Made by a program: the position numbers and the translations under genes
The notes under the pieces: model-generated
The model's input: the letters and a program-made list of their open reading frames with translations, nothing else
Databases searched by the model: none
What the model was told of the DNA's origin: nothing
Assembly (NCBI GenBank): GCA_029378245.1
Contig: JARKIF010000081.1
Location: 84,323-148,322 of the forward strand
Length of the DNA: 64,000 nt
Source of the DNA: Roridomyces roridus
Taxonomy: Eukaryota; Basidiomycota; Agaricomycetes; Agaricales; Mycenaceae
Reading direction: 5' to 3'
Part shown: one piece after another, positions 1 through 10,395 of the stretch
How the letters are laid out: each line of letters begins with the position of its first letter
Position numbering within the stretch: the first letter of the stretch is position 1

Positions 1-989
1 AACAATCCAACAAGTCTAATCTGAGTTTGAGCATTGATCTCTGTCTGAAATCAAGAGGCTCTGCCGCGAGTCTGCGTTTAAATTCTGTGGACAATCGTTC
101 AGTGGATGCCCCAAGTGTCCCCTTGATGCGAACCTAGATAGCTGAATCTGTGGGCGCCAATCTCCCGAACGATGCGTAATATGGTGTGCAGATATAATGG
201 CGCGGTCTGCGAGGGTTTCAGTCAGCAGATGCCGAGGGAGACACTGTATGGAACAGCACCTCGAGGTTACTGCAGCCCATGATCGCAAGCATACGGTCAG
301 CCGTAAGATCCCGTTCCGAGAGTTGCAGCGGATAAACGCGGACATGGGGAAGAGAAGAATAAGCACGCCTCCGACGATTGACGTTACTTGGCCTGGGTCG
401 CGTCAAACTTGCAAAGAAGGCAAGCCCAAAGGCGTACGTACGAGCAGAGAACAGTGATTCGAGGCAGAATCGTTGGGTTCACGGAGTGCGCTGAGGGAAC
501 GGAAAGGAAAGCCGCTTCGCAGGGGCGGCCCAAGTCTTGTGTATCGAAATGAAAGCTATAAATGCGTCAAGGTCGCGTTGTTGAAAGCAAACGAATGAGC
601 GCACACGAGGGCGCTTAGCGGACTTGGGAGCTGCCCGATGCGTGCATCTGCGATGAGACCACCCTCGAGAAGACACGAAACGGTATGACTCTTGCCGGAG
701 CCCTATTGCAATGTCGAAACGAAGGCTGTGGATGAAGGATACCGAAACCTACCTGAACGCCGCATATCACGGCACTATTGGGTGCATTGGTGTTGAAGTA
801 AATCCTTTCGCCTGCATTTAACCCGAGAAGGGCACGAGAGGGAAAGTCGGCGGCACGATCTTGAAGAACAGAGAAGGTGAGGAGTGGACTGGTCACGAGT
901 TGGTGTTGTAGGAGGCCTGTCTCATCCTTCTCAATCGCATGGGATGTCGAATCCTCGAGGAATGCCAGCTCCTCGTCGAAAGAGGTCAT
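1..989 (-). CDS. HerA/FtsK-like P-loop ATPase, partial (C-terminal end outside window)
   Basis: Homologue of the intact HerA-like gene at 10396-12588. The start codon is the ATG at 989-987. Exon 1 encodes the N-terminal region with the conserved stretch FNTNAPNSAV, and an intron follows CGVQ. Exon 2 opens with the Walker A motif GSGKSHT (about 720-665). Later exons include FHFDT, then RRRAYSSLPHV and LTADRMLAIMGCSNLE, and the last visible exon reads EFKRRLAAEP before the sequence leaves the window. The reading frame stays open across five predicted introns, so this copy looks intact as far as it can be seen. The Walker B half lies beyond base 1. Proteins of this superfamily are hexameric ATPases that move along DNA; that role is inferred from the fold. 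It is clearly more diverged from the 10.4 kb copy than the 3.3 kb copy is. Confidence 0.72.
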
Positions 990-1161
990 CGGGCGCGTCA
1001 ACAACGCGCAAACATGGGACCCACTTCGGGACGACATTGCCGAAGCTTCACATTCAAGTTCGCGATGAATTCCAGTTACATGGGTGTACTACTACAATAC
1101 TACGAGTAGGTAATATATCTACATAGATAATCGTACGTCAAGAAAACAAATTCGTCAAAGT

Positions 1162-3308
1162 TCAGACACAGACAATCGGATCGCGTGCCAGCAAACGCAC
1201 TGCGCATTGACGAAGCTGCATGTTGGTCAACGGAAGGCTCGCGTTGACCAACTCGACGACTTTGGCACTTGTAGCATCCTGCAACATGGCATTCCACGAC
1301 TGGCAAACGGACATGCCGGGATATGTGGCCTTCAGGTTCATTTGCCAGATGGGCAAAACGGATGCCCCAAGTTTCACCGGCGTTTCCGCAGCGCCTTGGC
1401 CCGACAGCAGGTCGACAAGGTGTTTGAAGCGCGCCGGCACCTGCTGACCAGTCGACGCCTGAGCGTCCGAGTTCTGGTGCCCGTCGATCGTCGAAGAAAT
1501 TGTCAGCGACGGCGTTGCGGTATCGACTGCGAATGAGCTGGTTTCGGAGTTCAGCGACAACTGTGAGGCGATTACGGGGGACGGGGCCGGGGACAACATA
1601 GACGCCACCGTGGGAGGGGACACGGGAGTGGCTGGGACATAATTCCGAGGCGCAGTACCTGGCGCGAATGTCGAAGGCACCGTCAACGTGAACGTCGGAG
1701 CAGCGGCAGCCCCAACAGTCCCAGATCCAGACCTCACCGCCAAGTGCGAAGCCCCTCCATCCAACGTCAAACGCGGGCGAACCCTAACCTTCAAATAATC
1801 CCTCCCCAAAAGAGTCACCCCCCGCTCCCCGTCCGTGCTCATCAACGCCGACGGACAAAACACGAGCGCATGCCCAGTTCCAAGGAACATCACCTCCTCG
1901 AACCAACGCGCAGAGTCAGACTGGCTGCCCGTAGACACGTGTTTCGACAGGTGTGTACACCATGCGGGCGAGGTGAATCGGTGACAGATGATGATGGATG
2001 CAAGGTCGAGGATCGTTGCGGGGATGACGGTGGGCTCTTGAGTGGCGATTATGACCCGGGTTGCGAGATGGCGCTGCAGGCGGATAACGTCGCTGAGGGA
2101 CCGCGTCAACCTGTCTGAATCGCTGTTGACGAGGTATTTGTGCGCTTCATCCAACACTGGGAACCCGTCAAGAAAAAAACCCAAGAGAAAGATGCTGAGA
2201 ACGCACCAACGAGTTTGCCGCATGTCGTTTGCCAGTCAATGAACGAGCCAAGGACACTGTCGAACAGTACAGAAGCCGTGAGGCCTATGACAGGTCAGCG
2301 ACATCCGATGATCGAGGTGGACCCACAAACCATCGAGAAATGGATCGGTGAGATCGATGAGAACCAGTCCTCCCGCACGGAAATATGTTTGAATCTCCCG
2401 AGCGCCGGGGTGAATGAAACAATCCAGCAAGTCCGTTCGAAGCTTGAGCATTGCCTTTTGTTTTCCATCCAGAGGCTCCAAGGCAATCCTGCGCTTGAAT
2501 TCTGTAACAACCGATCAGCAGTGCTCAATAACCTTGTTTTCGTACGGACCTAGGTAACTGAACGTGCTACTTCCAATATCACGAATGATTCGCATAATTG
2601 TATGCAAGTAGAGCGGCGCGGTCTGAAACGTCAGTCAAGTTGGCTGTGGACGACACAAGACTGATTTACCTCGAGGTTGCTGCAGCCCATGATCGCCAAC
2701 ATCCGGTCTGCCGTAAGGTCCTTTTCTGAAAGTTGGAGCGGCTGGACAAGAACATGCGGAAGGGACGAGTAGGCGCGGTGACTTGCGGCAGAAGGGCATG
2801 GTCTATATGATGGCCTGCCGGTAAAGAGAGGAAGGTTGCCTCGCAGGGTCGGCCAAGGTCTGAGGTATCAAAATGGAACCTGCGTTATTTGTCGTTAGCT
2901 CAACTTTAACTGACAAGCAAAAGTAACTTCCATACACAAGGGCGCTTAAAGGATCTGGGAGTTGACCGACCTGCGAGTCTGGTATCAGTCCGCACTCTAA
3001 AAGGCAGGACAAGGTGTGGCTCTTTCCTGAGCCCTACAGAACAAGTGAGTAACGAGTATCACAAGAGAGATGAAATCTACCTGAACACCGCAGACTATGG
3101 CGCTATTGGGCGCATTCGTATTGAAGTAGACTCTGTCTCCAGCGCTGGTGCCGATGAGTCCACGAGAAGGGAAATCTTCCGGACGATTCTTGAGGGCAGA
3201 GAAAGTCAGGAGCGGGGAGGTAACAAGTTGGTGTTGTAGAAGGCCGCCGCCTTGTTCATCGGGGGTCGCAGTGGCAAGGAATGCCAGTTCGTCGTCGAAA
3301 TTGCCCAT
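1162..3308 (-). pseudogene. HerA/FtsK-like P-loop ATPase, copy broken by an internal deletion
   Basis: Near-identical inverted relative of the gene at 10396-12588 over the promoter (TATTTAAG near 3381), exons 1-3 and exons 5-8. It begins at ATG 3308 and keeps Walker A (GSGKSHT), the Walker B motif VLDEAH and the sensor-like ATQEP motif. Around 2770-2800 it lacks about 80 bases present in the other copy: the end of exon 3, intron 3 and the start of exon 4. The join reads in the wrong frame, and continuing through the next splice junction reaches a stop, so the ATPase core should not be made unless splicing differs. The C-terminal third, after the Walker B block, is unlike the other copy except for a weakly shared helical domain near the end. 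The downstream open frame from 2223 to 1162 is long and clean, which suggests recent inactivation. Confidence 0.7.
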
Positions 3309-3570
3309 GAGTGGCTGAGGTTTTGTGGTGGTTGGTGGTGAGAAGTATAATGAAAAAAGTCAAAATGAACATGGCGCTTAAATATGCCTGGAGGATCTGA
3401 AAAAGGAAATCTCGTTGAAAGAGGCTCGACAGGCGATTTGCCTTTCAGAGTAAGGAGTTCAGATTGCAAGGGAAGAATGGAAGAATCTTTATTTGGGAAT
3501 AACGCTTTTACTTGAAGAAGAAAGGTGGCGCCGTTGAGCTCTTTGAGAGCAAAGCCGCCGAAACGAGTTC

Positions 3571-4768
3571 ATGGTGGTTCGGGGAAAGCAACAGCAAGCG
3601 ATCAAATCGTTGATGGCCTCCACCACCATGCCACTGGCCGCGGTGGCCTTGCCCAAACATGAGCTCCTCGAGTCACCGACGACAAGGGCCATAAAGATGC
3701 ACGACTCAGGCTGGACTCTGACCGTCTCCACAAACTCGATCTCCAACGCGCAGGATAGCGATGAACTCCAGCGCGCCCTCGGCTTTCCCCTGCCTGAAAT
3801 GACCTTTGGATCAAACTACCTCACTCTCGAACACCGTCCATCCAAGTGGAAATACCAATTCTCCACTCCAGACGCGTTGCGCGATGTCAAGAACGGCGAG
3901 CTCGGCCCAGGCGATGGTGGTGTCAAAGTCGGTCACGCCGACGCGTGGCTACAGAGTCGGTAATCCGCTCCTCCTCCCTGCCTCCATGTCCTGCCCTTCA
4001 CAACACTCGTCCAGCACCAACCCCTCGTCATCGTTGCCCATGCCCAAAACAGTGCCTACAAAACCGTACGATTGGACATATACCACGACCTACGCGGGCC
4101 ATTCTACTGTTTGGACGCCCCCAGACGACGGTGCTTCTGCAGCCGACTCGAGGCCGCCGACGCCTGTAGTCGAAGAGCCTCCCAGACCGTGGACATGGGC
4201 TCCCGCCGATCCAGATAATCCCGCCCACGGCATCCCGCTCGAAGAACTCAAGCGCCCCGACCCGATCCTCTTCTACGCCGAAGTGCCCCTCTTCGAGGAC
4301 GAGCTGCACGATAACGGCTCATCTCACCTCCTGGTCAGAATCGTGCGTCCATCGTGTCTTTCTTGAAAAAATATTAAATTCTCATGATAGCGCGTGATGC
4401 CGACATGCTTCTTCATCCTCTCGCGGTTCACACTCCGCGTTGACGGCGTGCTCTTCCGCACACACGATACTCGTGTATATCACTCGTTCACCAGTTCACC
4501 GCCACTCGTCGTGCGTGAGACGAGTGGGTGGGAGGCGCCGTACGATCGGGTCAAGGCCGTACGTATCAGTTACCCATTACGCCTCTGACTACATTACTGA
4601 TGCACCCTGCAGGCCCTTTCGCGGCGTGACGACCTCTCACCGCTCACAGACCCGACTTTTATCGCCAAGGTGCTCACAGAGATGCCACACCAGGTATCTC
4701 AAGTCGAGGGTGCCAACACTGGTTGGCGCGGGCTCGGAACCAAGGTCGAAATCGCCGTTCTCGGGTAG
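3571..4768 (+). CDS. TIP41: TIP41-like protein (PP2A/TOR signalling regulator)
   Basis: Four exons (3571-3959, 4015-4342, 4391-4558, 4613-4768) give 346 residues. TIP41/TIPRL binds type 2A phosphatase catalytic subunits and, with TAP42, links them to TOR signalling in the cytosol. Family motifs are in order: FGSNYLTLEH and WKYQFSTPDAL in exon 1, YDWTYTTTYAGH and DPILFYAEVPLFEDELHDNG in exon 2, FTLRVDGVLFR and APYDRVK in exon 3, and LSPLTDPTF in exon 4. The length is close to yeast TIP41. An in-frame ATG at 3613 is an alternative start and would give 332 residues; nothing in the sequence decides between them. The gene faces the virilizer-like gene tail to tail and starts about 260 bases from the start of the broken HerA-like copy, which runs the other way. 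All junctions are GT-AG and keep frame. Confidence 0.9.
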
Positions 4769-5269
4769 GTAGTTACGAAGCAGTGGTGGTACATGTACTA
4801 CTACAACAACAAAAAATGTACAGACGAACACGGATAAAACCCAGAAAAAAGAGACACATATACATCCGAGCAAAAGATCGCGTAGATCCCCAAGAGATAA
4901 TCTTCGTGCTAGCCGACGGCAATACCCGCTCGACTTTTTTGACGTGCCTAGCCGTGCCTGGGCCTGTTCAGCAATACGTGCGACAGCAACGCCACCCACC
5001 TATTGCACATTGAACGGAAACAGCAGTTGTCCATGAAACGACGCGGTATCCAGTACGGGCGATCCTCCGGCCGATGCCAGCTCAAAGTCCTATTTTGTTT
5101 CCGATGTGGATTTTGCATTTTGGATTGTATATTGTATTTTTTTTTTCACCCGCGGAGGGATTAGGATAGGAGATAACGATATAGAAGAATAAGCAAGAAA
5201 AAGAGAGAGGTGGTCAGCGACGTATTTCAGGTCGAGTGACCAGGGATACCTACGTCAACTGTACAAGGA
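4769..5269. other. Convergent 3' intergenic region
   Basis: Between the stop codons of TIP41 (+) and the virilizer-like gene (-). It is rich in A and T, with a T tract near 5140. It should hold both 3' ends. I see no further gene or repeat. Confidence 0.5.
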
Positions 5270-8200
5270 TCAGATTTGACAAAGGGGGGAAGAACGAAAA
5301 GACACACCATGCATACTAGGCAACCTGCTCGTATTGAGTCTTGCCGTTGGCGAAGAGCGTAACACGCGAAAGTCGTTGTTCGCGTACGTCTTGGTGAGAC
5401 CCGTGGCTGCCGGTGAGCGGAGGAGACCCGTCGGGGAGGTGACGATCCCTAGTATATCAGGGGTATTTGAGGTGCCTTTCGGTGTACTGGGAGGCGATAT
5501 CATTGGGTGTAGCAGGTTTTCGAGATCCAGGACGGAGAGCGAGAGGGTTTCGGGCAGGACGGTCGGGGCGGGAACCATGGCGTCGTCGTCGTCTACGCGG
5601 ATGGAAGCCTTGATGCTATCGAGTTTGGAATCCGAAGGAGCAGTCTCCTCGAGTTTGGCGTAAAGCTGAGATAGCGAGGAGGCAGAGATACCGCGAAGCA
5701 TGTCCATCCCTTGCTCGACCAACCACCCCAAAACACCCAGCACGATCTGTGCCATCTCGGCCGACAACTCCTTATCCGCAATAGCAGCGAGTGTTTGTCC
5801 AACTTCATACCTCATCATCTCCCGATAGCCCTCATCCTCCTCAGGTAGCTCCTTCAAGACATCCAACAATCCACCCAACTCGTACTTGCCCGCCCGAAGT
5901 CTACTCAGCCCCAACACGAACTTGAGGCTGGGCTCAAACGTCCCAGCCCTCGAATCAAGAACCTTTGTCAACTCCTCCAAAACAACAGATTCCAGATGCA
6001 TGTCCAGCAACATCCTCAAACATACCGCAAGCACCTGCAATATCTCCGGAACACTCCCAATAGCCTCAATGCACCAATCAGCCATGGCAGGGCTGACCAA
6101 CTCCGAGAGGAACTGAAGGCCCAAAAACACCTGGTGCTGCCTCACGATCTCAAGCTCGCGAGACATTAGCTGATGCTTCAGCGCCTCCAGCGCCTCCGCA
6201 AGGTGCTTGACCTCCTCCAATAACAACCACTCCCCGAGCCCAATCACCCCATCATCCAATTTGACAAGCCGCTCGATGAAGCGGACTTTCTTCCTCGCTT
6301 CCAACAACCGGAAAAACGCGCCGAGTTCGGAAAGGACGCTGGGCAGGACAGAAGTGACCCAAACATCATCTGCAGCCGTCTCTGGAAGAACATGCTCGAC
6401 CAACGCGGACACCTGCAAAAAATGCGAGGCAGGGTCCCGGCCACTCGGGTTTGTAGCATGCTCAAGCAAGCTCCGCAAAACGACCTCGGCACCAAGTTTG
6501 CTGGGCTCTGCGTACACGCGGGGTTCCGATAGCTTGCTCAGCAGACCAAGAGCGATCTGCCGCACGTCCGCCGCAGCAACTGCAACACCCCGATGTGAAG
6601 GGTACCCCGCGAGGGCACCATCCACACAAGCAAGCACATCTGCAATTCGACACGTGAGATCCCGCAGAGCACGCGTAGTCATTAAAAGCGCGGGTGTAAG
6701 TTGGTCGATCAACCCGAGTAAATCGTCTGCGGTGCGGAAGAGCTGCTCGACAAGTGTGGCCGTGCTGCTGCTCGGGGTGCATGCAAAATGAGCATTCAGA
6801 TCATCCGCAACACCGCGAAAGATCTCCACAAGCCGGTCCACAAATCCATGCGCGTTTTCGTCCCAAAGTGCTTCGAGAATCCGCCATTCGCCCTCTGGAT
6901 CAAGATCAAGTTCCCGCCGTACAATCGCCAACGATACTCGGATAGTCCGTAGCCTTCTTGGAGAAAGCGGATGCTGACTGTTAAACTTGAGGTCATCAAT
7001 CGCAGCCCCGATTCCCTCATCCGCAACCAACGCAATCTTCCTCATCAACAGCCGCTCGTGCTCTGCGATGTACGACAACGGCGGGTTCAGCGAGAGTATG
7101 GTCTGGACAAAGTCAGCCCGCAAAATCGCATCGGGTTCCTGCGTCAAATCCGCAAGGATTTGTTCGGCGAGGATGCCCGATTTGCGTGGTGGAATGTTGT
7201 CTGTCGTTATCCACTCCAGGCGGCGTGTGAGTTGCCGGAGGAGTAAGAGGTGGTTGACAATTTCACGATATCCATCGACGTTTTGCCATAGTCGCACTAT
7301 CGCTAGTGTCTGCGCCCGGCAGTCGTCGTTACCCAGGCTGTCTGTCCATGCCCATACGGCTAGCACGCTGGCTACACCAATGTACGCCCGAATGAACGCG
7401 ATCAAGTCGCCGTGCTTGATCTCGGTCGGGAGAACGCTCTGAAGCAATTGAGCAGGGAGCGTCGGCGGGATAGAATTTTCTTCGAGTTTCGCGACAAGGT
7501 TTGGGTGGTTGAGCATCGTCTCGAGCCAGGTTCCCATCGCGAATTCTTCCAACCCGACATCCTTCAGCATCCGCACGGAATGATGCACGTCCCCGGCGGA
7601 GTGGGAAAGCGCGTCCTCGAAAGCGGCCCAATGGCTGATCCGCGTCTTCAGGCGCATCACAGCGGTGTTGGTGTGCTTCTCCGTCGTCGGGCTCGCGCTG
7701 AGCTCATCTAGTTCGGCGAGAAACCATCGGCTGTTCAAATGCCGAGCGATATCTGCGTTGGCGACTGCATCGAGGAGCCGTAACAGAGTTACTTCGTCGT
7801 CCATCGTTCGGGCGTCGAAAACGGCTGTGAGATCCACCTGCTGCAGCAGAGTCCGCGCCATGTCCGGGTGCTGCGGCGCCGCGATGCTAAGCAGCTTCGC
7901 CACCGAGTAAGCTTGATTACTGCTCTGAAAAAACTTAGAATTATTGCAAGCCGGGCCTATGACGTGTACCTTGGGACCGACGGCCTCGGCGACTTTGCTT
8001 GCAAATGCCGAAAGAACCTCATAAGAAATGTCATCTCGGACGGGCTTTGCAGTACAGGACAAGGCGGTGTCGAGATCGAAGAATAAATCTTTATCGACTT
8101 GGATGTCCGCATGCAGGTAGGGAAATTCTGGAAGATCCCAATCTTCGTTTGACGGTTTTAGACAAAACATAAGGCGGATGACGAGGGCCAAGGGAGGCGA

Positions 8201-8824
8201 GTCTGGTATGAGAGAGAGGAGTCGCTTGGCGAGATGGGATGGGTCAGGCATATTGCACGGGTCGATTGTGCTGGAGAGCGGTATCGGCTCGACATGGGGC
8301 AGAGGTGTAGATTCATACGCCACACTAGCCTCCGAGGTAGACTCCGAGATTACTTCTCCATAGATGGCCATCGAAACACTTTGGAACTCGCCCTTGACTA
8401 TCATTAGCCGTGTCGCGTACTGTAAAGAATCGTTAGTTCCGCAGCAGCAGTTGGCTGCGGCCGCCCGCGCACCTCCGTGCCCATGTCGACTGTGAAATCG
8501 ACTTGGCCTCCTGCGTAGGCGATCGAGGTGGGCACCAGCGCGTTTGTGGCGCGTTGTTTCTCCTTGGATTCTGCGGTAGTAGGCTGGGCATTGAAGAATA
8601 CATCGAGAAAGAAGGCGTCGGGTTCAGTGCAACTAGGACATAATGAGTCTATGGGACGCGGATGACGCGCAGACAACGGACGCGACGATGTCTGGTGAAT
8701 GTTGCTCAAAAGGTCGTGCACCAGTCGGGAAAACGCGTATGAAATGGACGCGAATTGGAGCTGTAAAACGAACTGCGGCAATGGAGGACTCGGGAAGCAG
8801 GGTGGCCCAATGTAATAGGACCAT
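5270..8824 (-). CDS. Virilizer-like protein (m6A RNA methyltransferase complex subunit)
   Basis: Three exons (8824-8682, 8632-8473, 8419-5270) give about 1150 residues. Virilizer/VIRMA scaffolds the METTL3-type mRNA N6-methyladenosine writer complex in the nucleus. The N-terminal 110 residues follow the family's VIR_N pattern: MVLLHWATL, then VHFIRVFPTGARPF, then FFLDVFFNA, closing with VDFTVDMGTE and a conserved strand ending in MAIYGEVISE. The rest is one 3.1 kb exon of leucine-rich helical sequence, consistent with the armadillo-like repeats of the family, ending in a serine/threonine-rich tail. The start is placed at ATG 8824 because the conserved domain begins there; an in-frame ATG lies at 8884. 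The protein is shorter than animal virilizers (about 1800 residues). There are no frame breaks. It shares a divergent promoter with the ORMDL gene. Confidence 0.82.
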
Positions 8825-8922
8825 TGGGAATCGAGACTCGGAGTCGAAGACGGGTGGCCGCAGCAGTGCACGTGTCAGTGTCACGGCTCTTTTAACTGCT
8901 TCTGCGAGGAACAGATTTGCCC
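8825..8922. promoter_or_regulatory. Divergent promoter shared by the virilizer-like and ORMDL genes
   Basis: Only 98 bases separate the predicted start codons of the two outward-facing genes, so the core promoter elements and both 5' leaders must lie within it or overlap the neighbouring coding region. No clear TATA box is visible, as is common for housekeeping genes. If the upstream virilizer ATG at 8884 is used, the shared region shrinks to about 38 bases. Confidence 0.6.
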
Positions 8923-9799
8923 ATGAATCGCCCTCCAGCTATCAACCTCCCTGCGCTCGGAATAGACATCCCTCCACCTGGGGTACTCAAGCCCCGGGGT
9001 CGTAGCGGCAGCATCGTCAAGGTCGAGCAGATTGGTGACCGACTGGAGGAAGTTTTGGACCGCAGCGCCTATGTCAACATTAACGCGGACTGGGTCAACG
9101 CAAAGGGTGCGTCTCTACATATTCTATTCTATTCTCCTTGCTCAAGAAATCTCAGGGGCGTGGCTCATCCATGTCGTTCTCATTTGCGTGGGCAAGCTCA
9201 TCATCGACACAATTCCTGGCATGACCCAGCAAGTTAGCTGGACGCTCGTTAACCTCATCTACCTTGCTGTGAGCCTTTTTACCTCTAATGAACGCCTAGC
9301 CTGACCGCAGCAGCTCACATATCTCATGTTCCATTGGGTGACCGGCATCCCATTCGAAAACGATCTCCATGGTGGAGCCTACGACGACCTAACACTCTGG
9401 GAGCAAATAGACGACGGCGCGCAGTACACGCCGGCCAAAAAGTGGCTCCTTGGCGTCCCTATCGCTCTGTACGTGTCCCTCGTCAGATCCAGCAGCCCCT
9501 CTGCTCACGAATTAATCACAGCTTCCTCGCCTCGACCCACTACACCAACTACAACCCATGGCTGTTCGCCGTCAACATATCCGCCCTCGTTTTCGTTCTC
9601 ATCCCAAAACTCCCCCAAGTGCGTGTCCGCTCCCATCTCGTTAAAAACCTCCAAAATAACTTGTTCACGCCTCCAGCTTCACCGCCGACGAGTCCGTTTC
9701 ATCCACGACTATGCCTCGGGCGTCGCCACACCCGTCACTCCCGGCTATCCCTCGCGCCCCGGCACACCAGGAAGCCTTTCTGAAGCCCATTTCAAGTAA
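8923..9799 (+). CDS. ORM1: ORMDL family protein (sphingolipid homeostasis, ER membrane)
   Basis: Five exons (8923-9106, 9156-9268, 9311-9468, 9522-9618, 9677-9799) give 224 residues. Orm proteins sit in the endoplasmic reticulum membrane and restrain serine palmitoyltransferase. Diagnostic motifs are NADWVN, GAWLIHVVLI, the segment near PGMTQQVSWTL, MFHWVTGIPFEND, GGAYDDLTLWEQIDDG, YTPAKKWL and STHYTNY, followed by PKLPQLHRRRVRF. Four hydrophobic segments are visible, matching the family. The N-terminal 40 residues are proline-rich and precede the conserved core, as in yeast Orm1/2 where this region is phosphorylated. The C-terminal tail is rich in serine, proline and glycine. All introns are 42-58 bases and keep frame. 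Either of the paired names Orm1/Orm2 could apply. Confidence 0.92.
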
Positions 9800-9989
9800 A
9801 ATTTCGGACATAACCCTTGATATACGACAATCACCCTTGTATCAATACTTACTCGCATCTAGAAAATTAATACATTGGCCTATTATTGCAGATTCACTCT
9901 GCTGCAGCCGTATTACGTGAAGAAAAAGAAAATTGAGATTGCAGGATGAATGAAAGCGTTCGCGGCTTGAGTGAGCGATCCCTTCCCGG

Positions 9990-10330
9990 CGTACTCTTCC
10001 CATCGGCTCCCTGAGGACGGTCAGCTCTCGTGTCGAGTACCTGTACCTCTACTGACCCTGATATCAGCGGCGGCTTCTTTGTACCCATTCCACTGCAGTT
10101 TCACGGCGCGTCGAGAAAATTGAATTCGAAATCACCACGGTCACGTTGGCATCAAAGCACAAACACGGGGACTATATTTGTGGCGTTGACCAAGCGTTGA
10201 CCCACAAACCTCTTTCTTCCCTACCACCATCTTCCCCTCTCAACTGCCCTTTTCCCACCTCCCTCGCCTTACCGAAGTCCATCAGACATCTCAACGACTC
10301 GGTGGGTTGGCTTCTAAGACCCTCCGGGCA
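9990..10330. repeat. Promoter-like repeat, copy 1 (upstream of HerA-like gene)
   Basis: Resembles 14570-14960 in the same orientation. Strongest from about 10100 to 10310: the shared stretch includes GGTCACGTTGGCATCAAAGC, GGGGACTATA and CCACCATCTTCCCCTCTCAA. Here it lies immediately upstream of the intact HerA-like gene. In the other copy it follows a HerA fragment, so it may be a fixed part of an ancestral duplicated unit. Confidence 0.6.
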
Positions 10331-10338
10331 TATTTAAG
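10331..10338 (+). promoter_or_regulatory. TATA-like box of the HerA-like gene
   Basis: TATTTAAG lies 58 bases before the predicted ATG at 10396. The same motif and flanking bases occur at the matching place in the inverted copy (about 3381-3388 on the minus strand), so the core promoter was duplicated with the gene. Confidence 0.45.
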
Positions 10339-10395
10339 CGCCATGTTGATTTGACTTTTCTTCGCCACCAACCACCACTGAAACCTCAGCCACTC

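Noticed and set aside
6207..6791. Long plus-strand frame of 194 codons opposite the virilizer-like gene
   Set aside because: Antisense to a 3.1 kb continuous coding exon with conserved helical composition; no start context or domain.
8404..8871. Separate 155-residue minus-strand protein
   Set aside because: It is the virilizer exon 2 frame extended through both flanking introns; splicing to exons 1 and 3 gives the conserved VIR_N domain.
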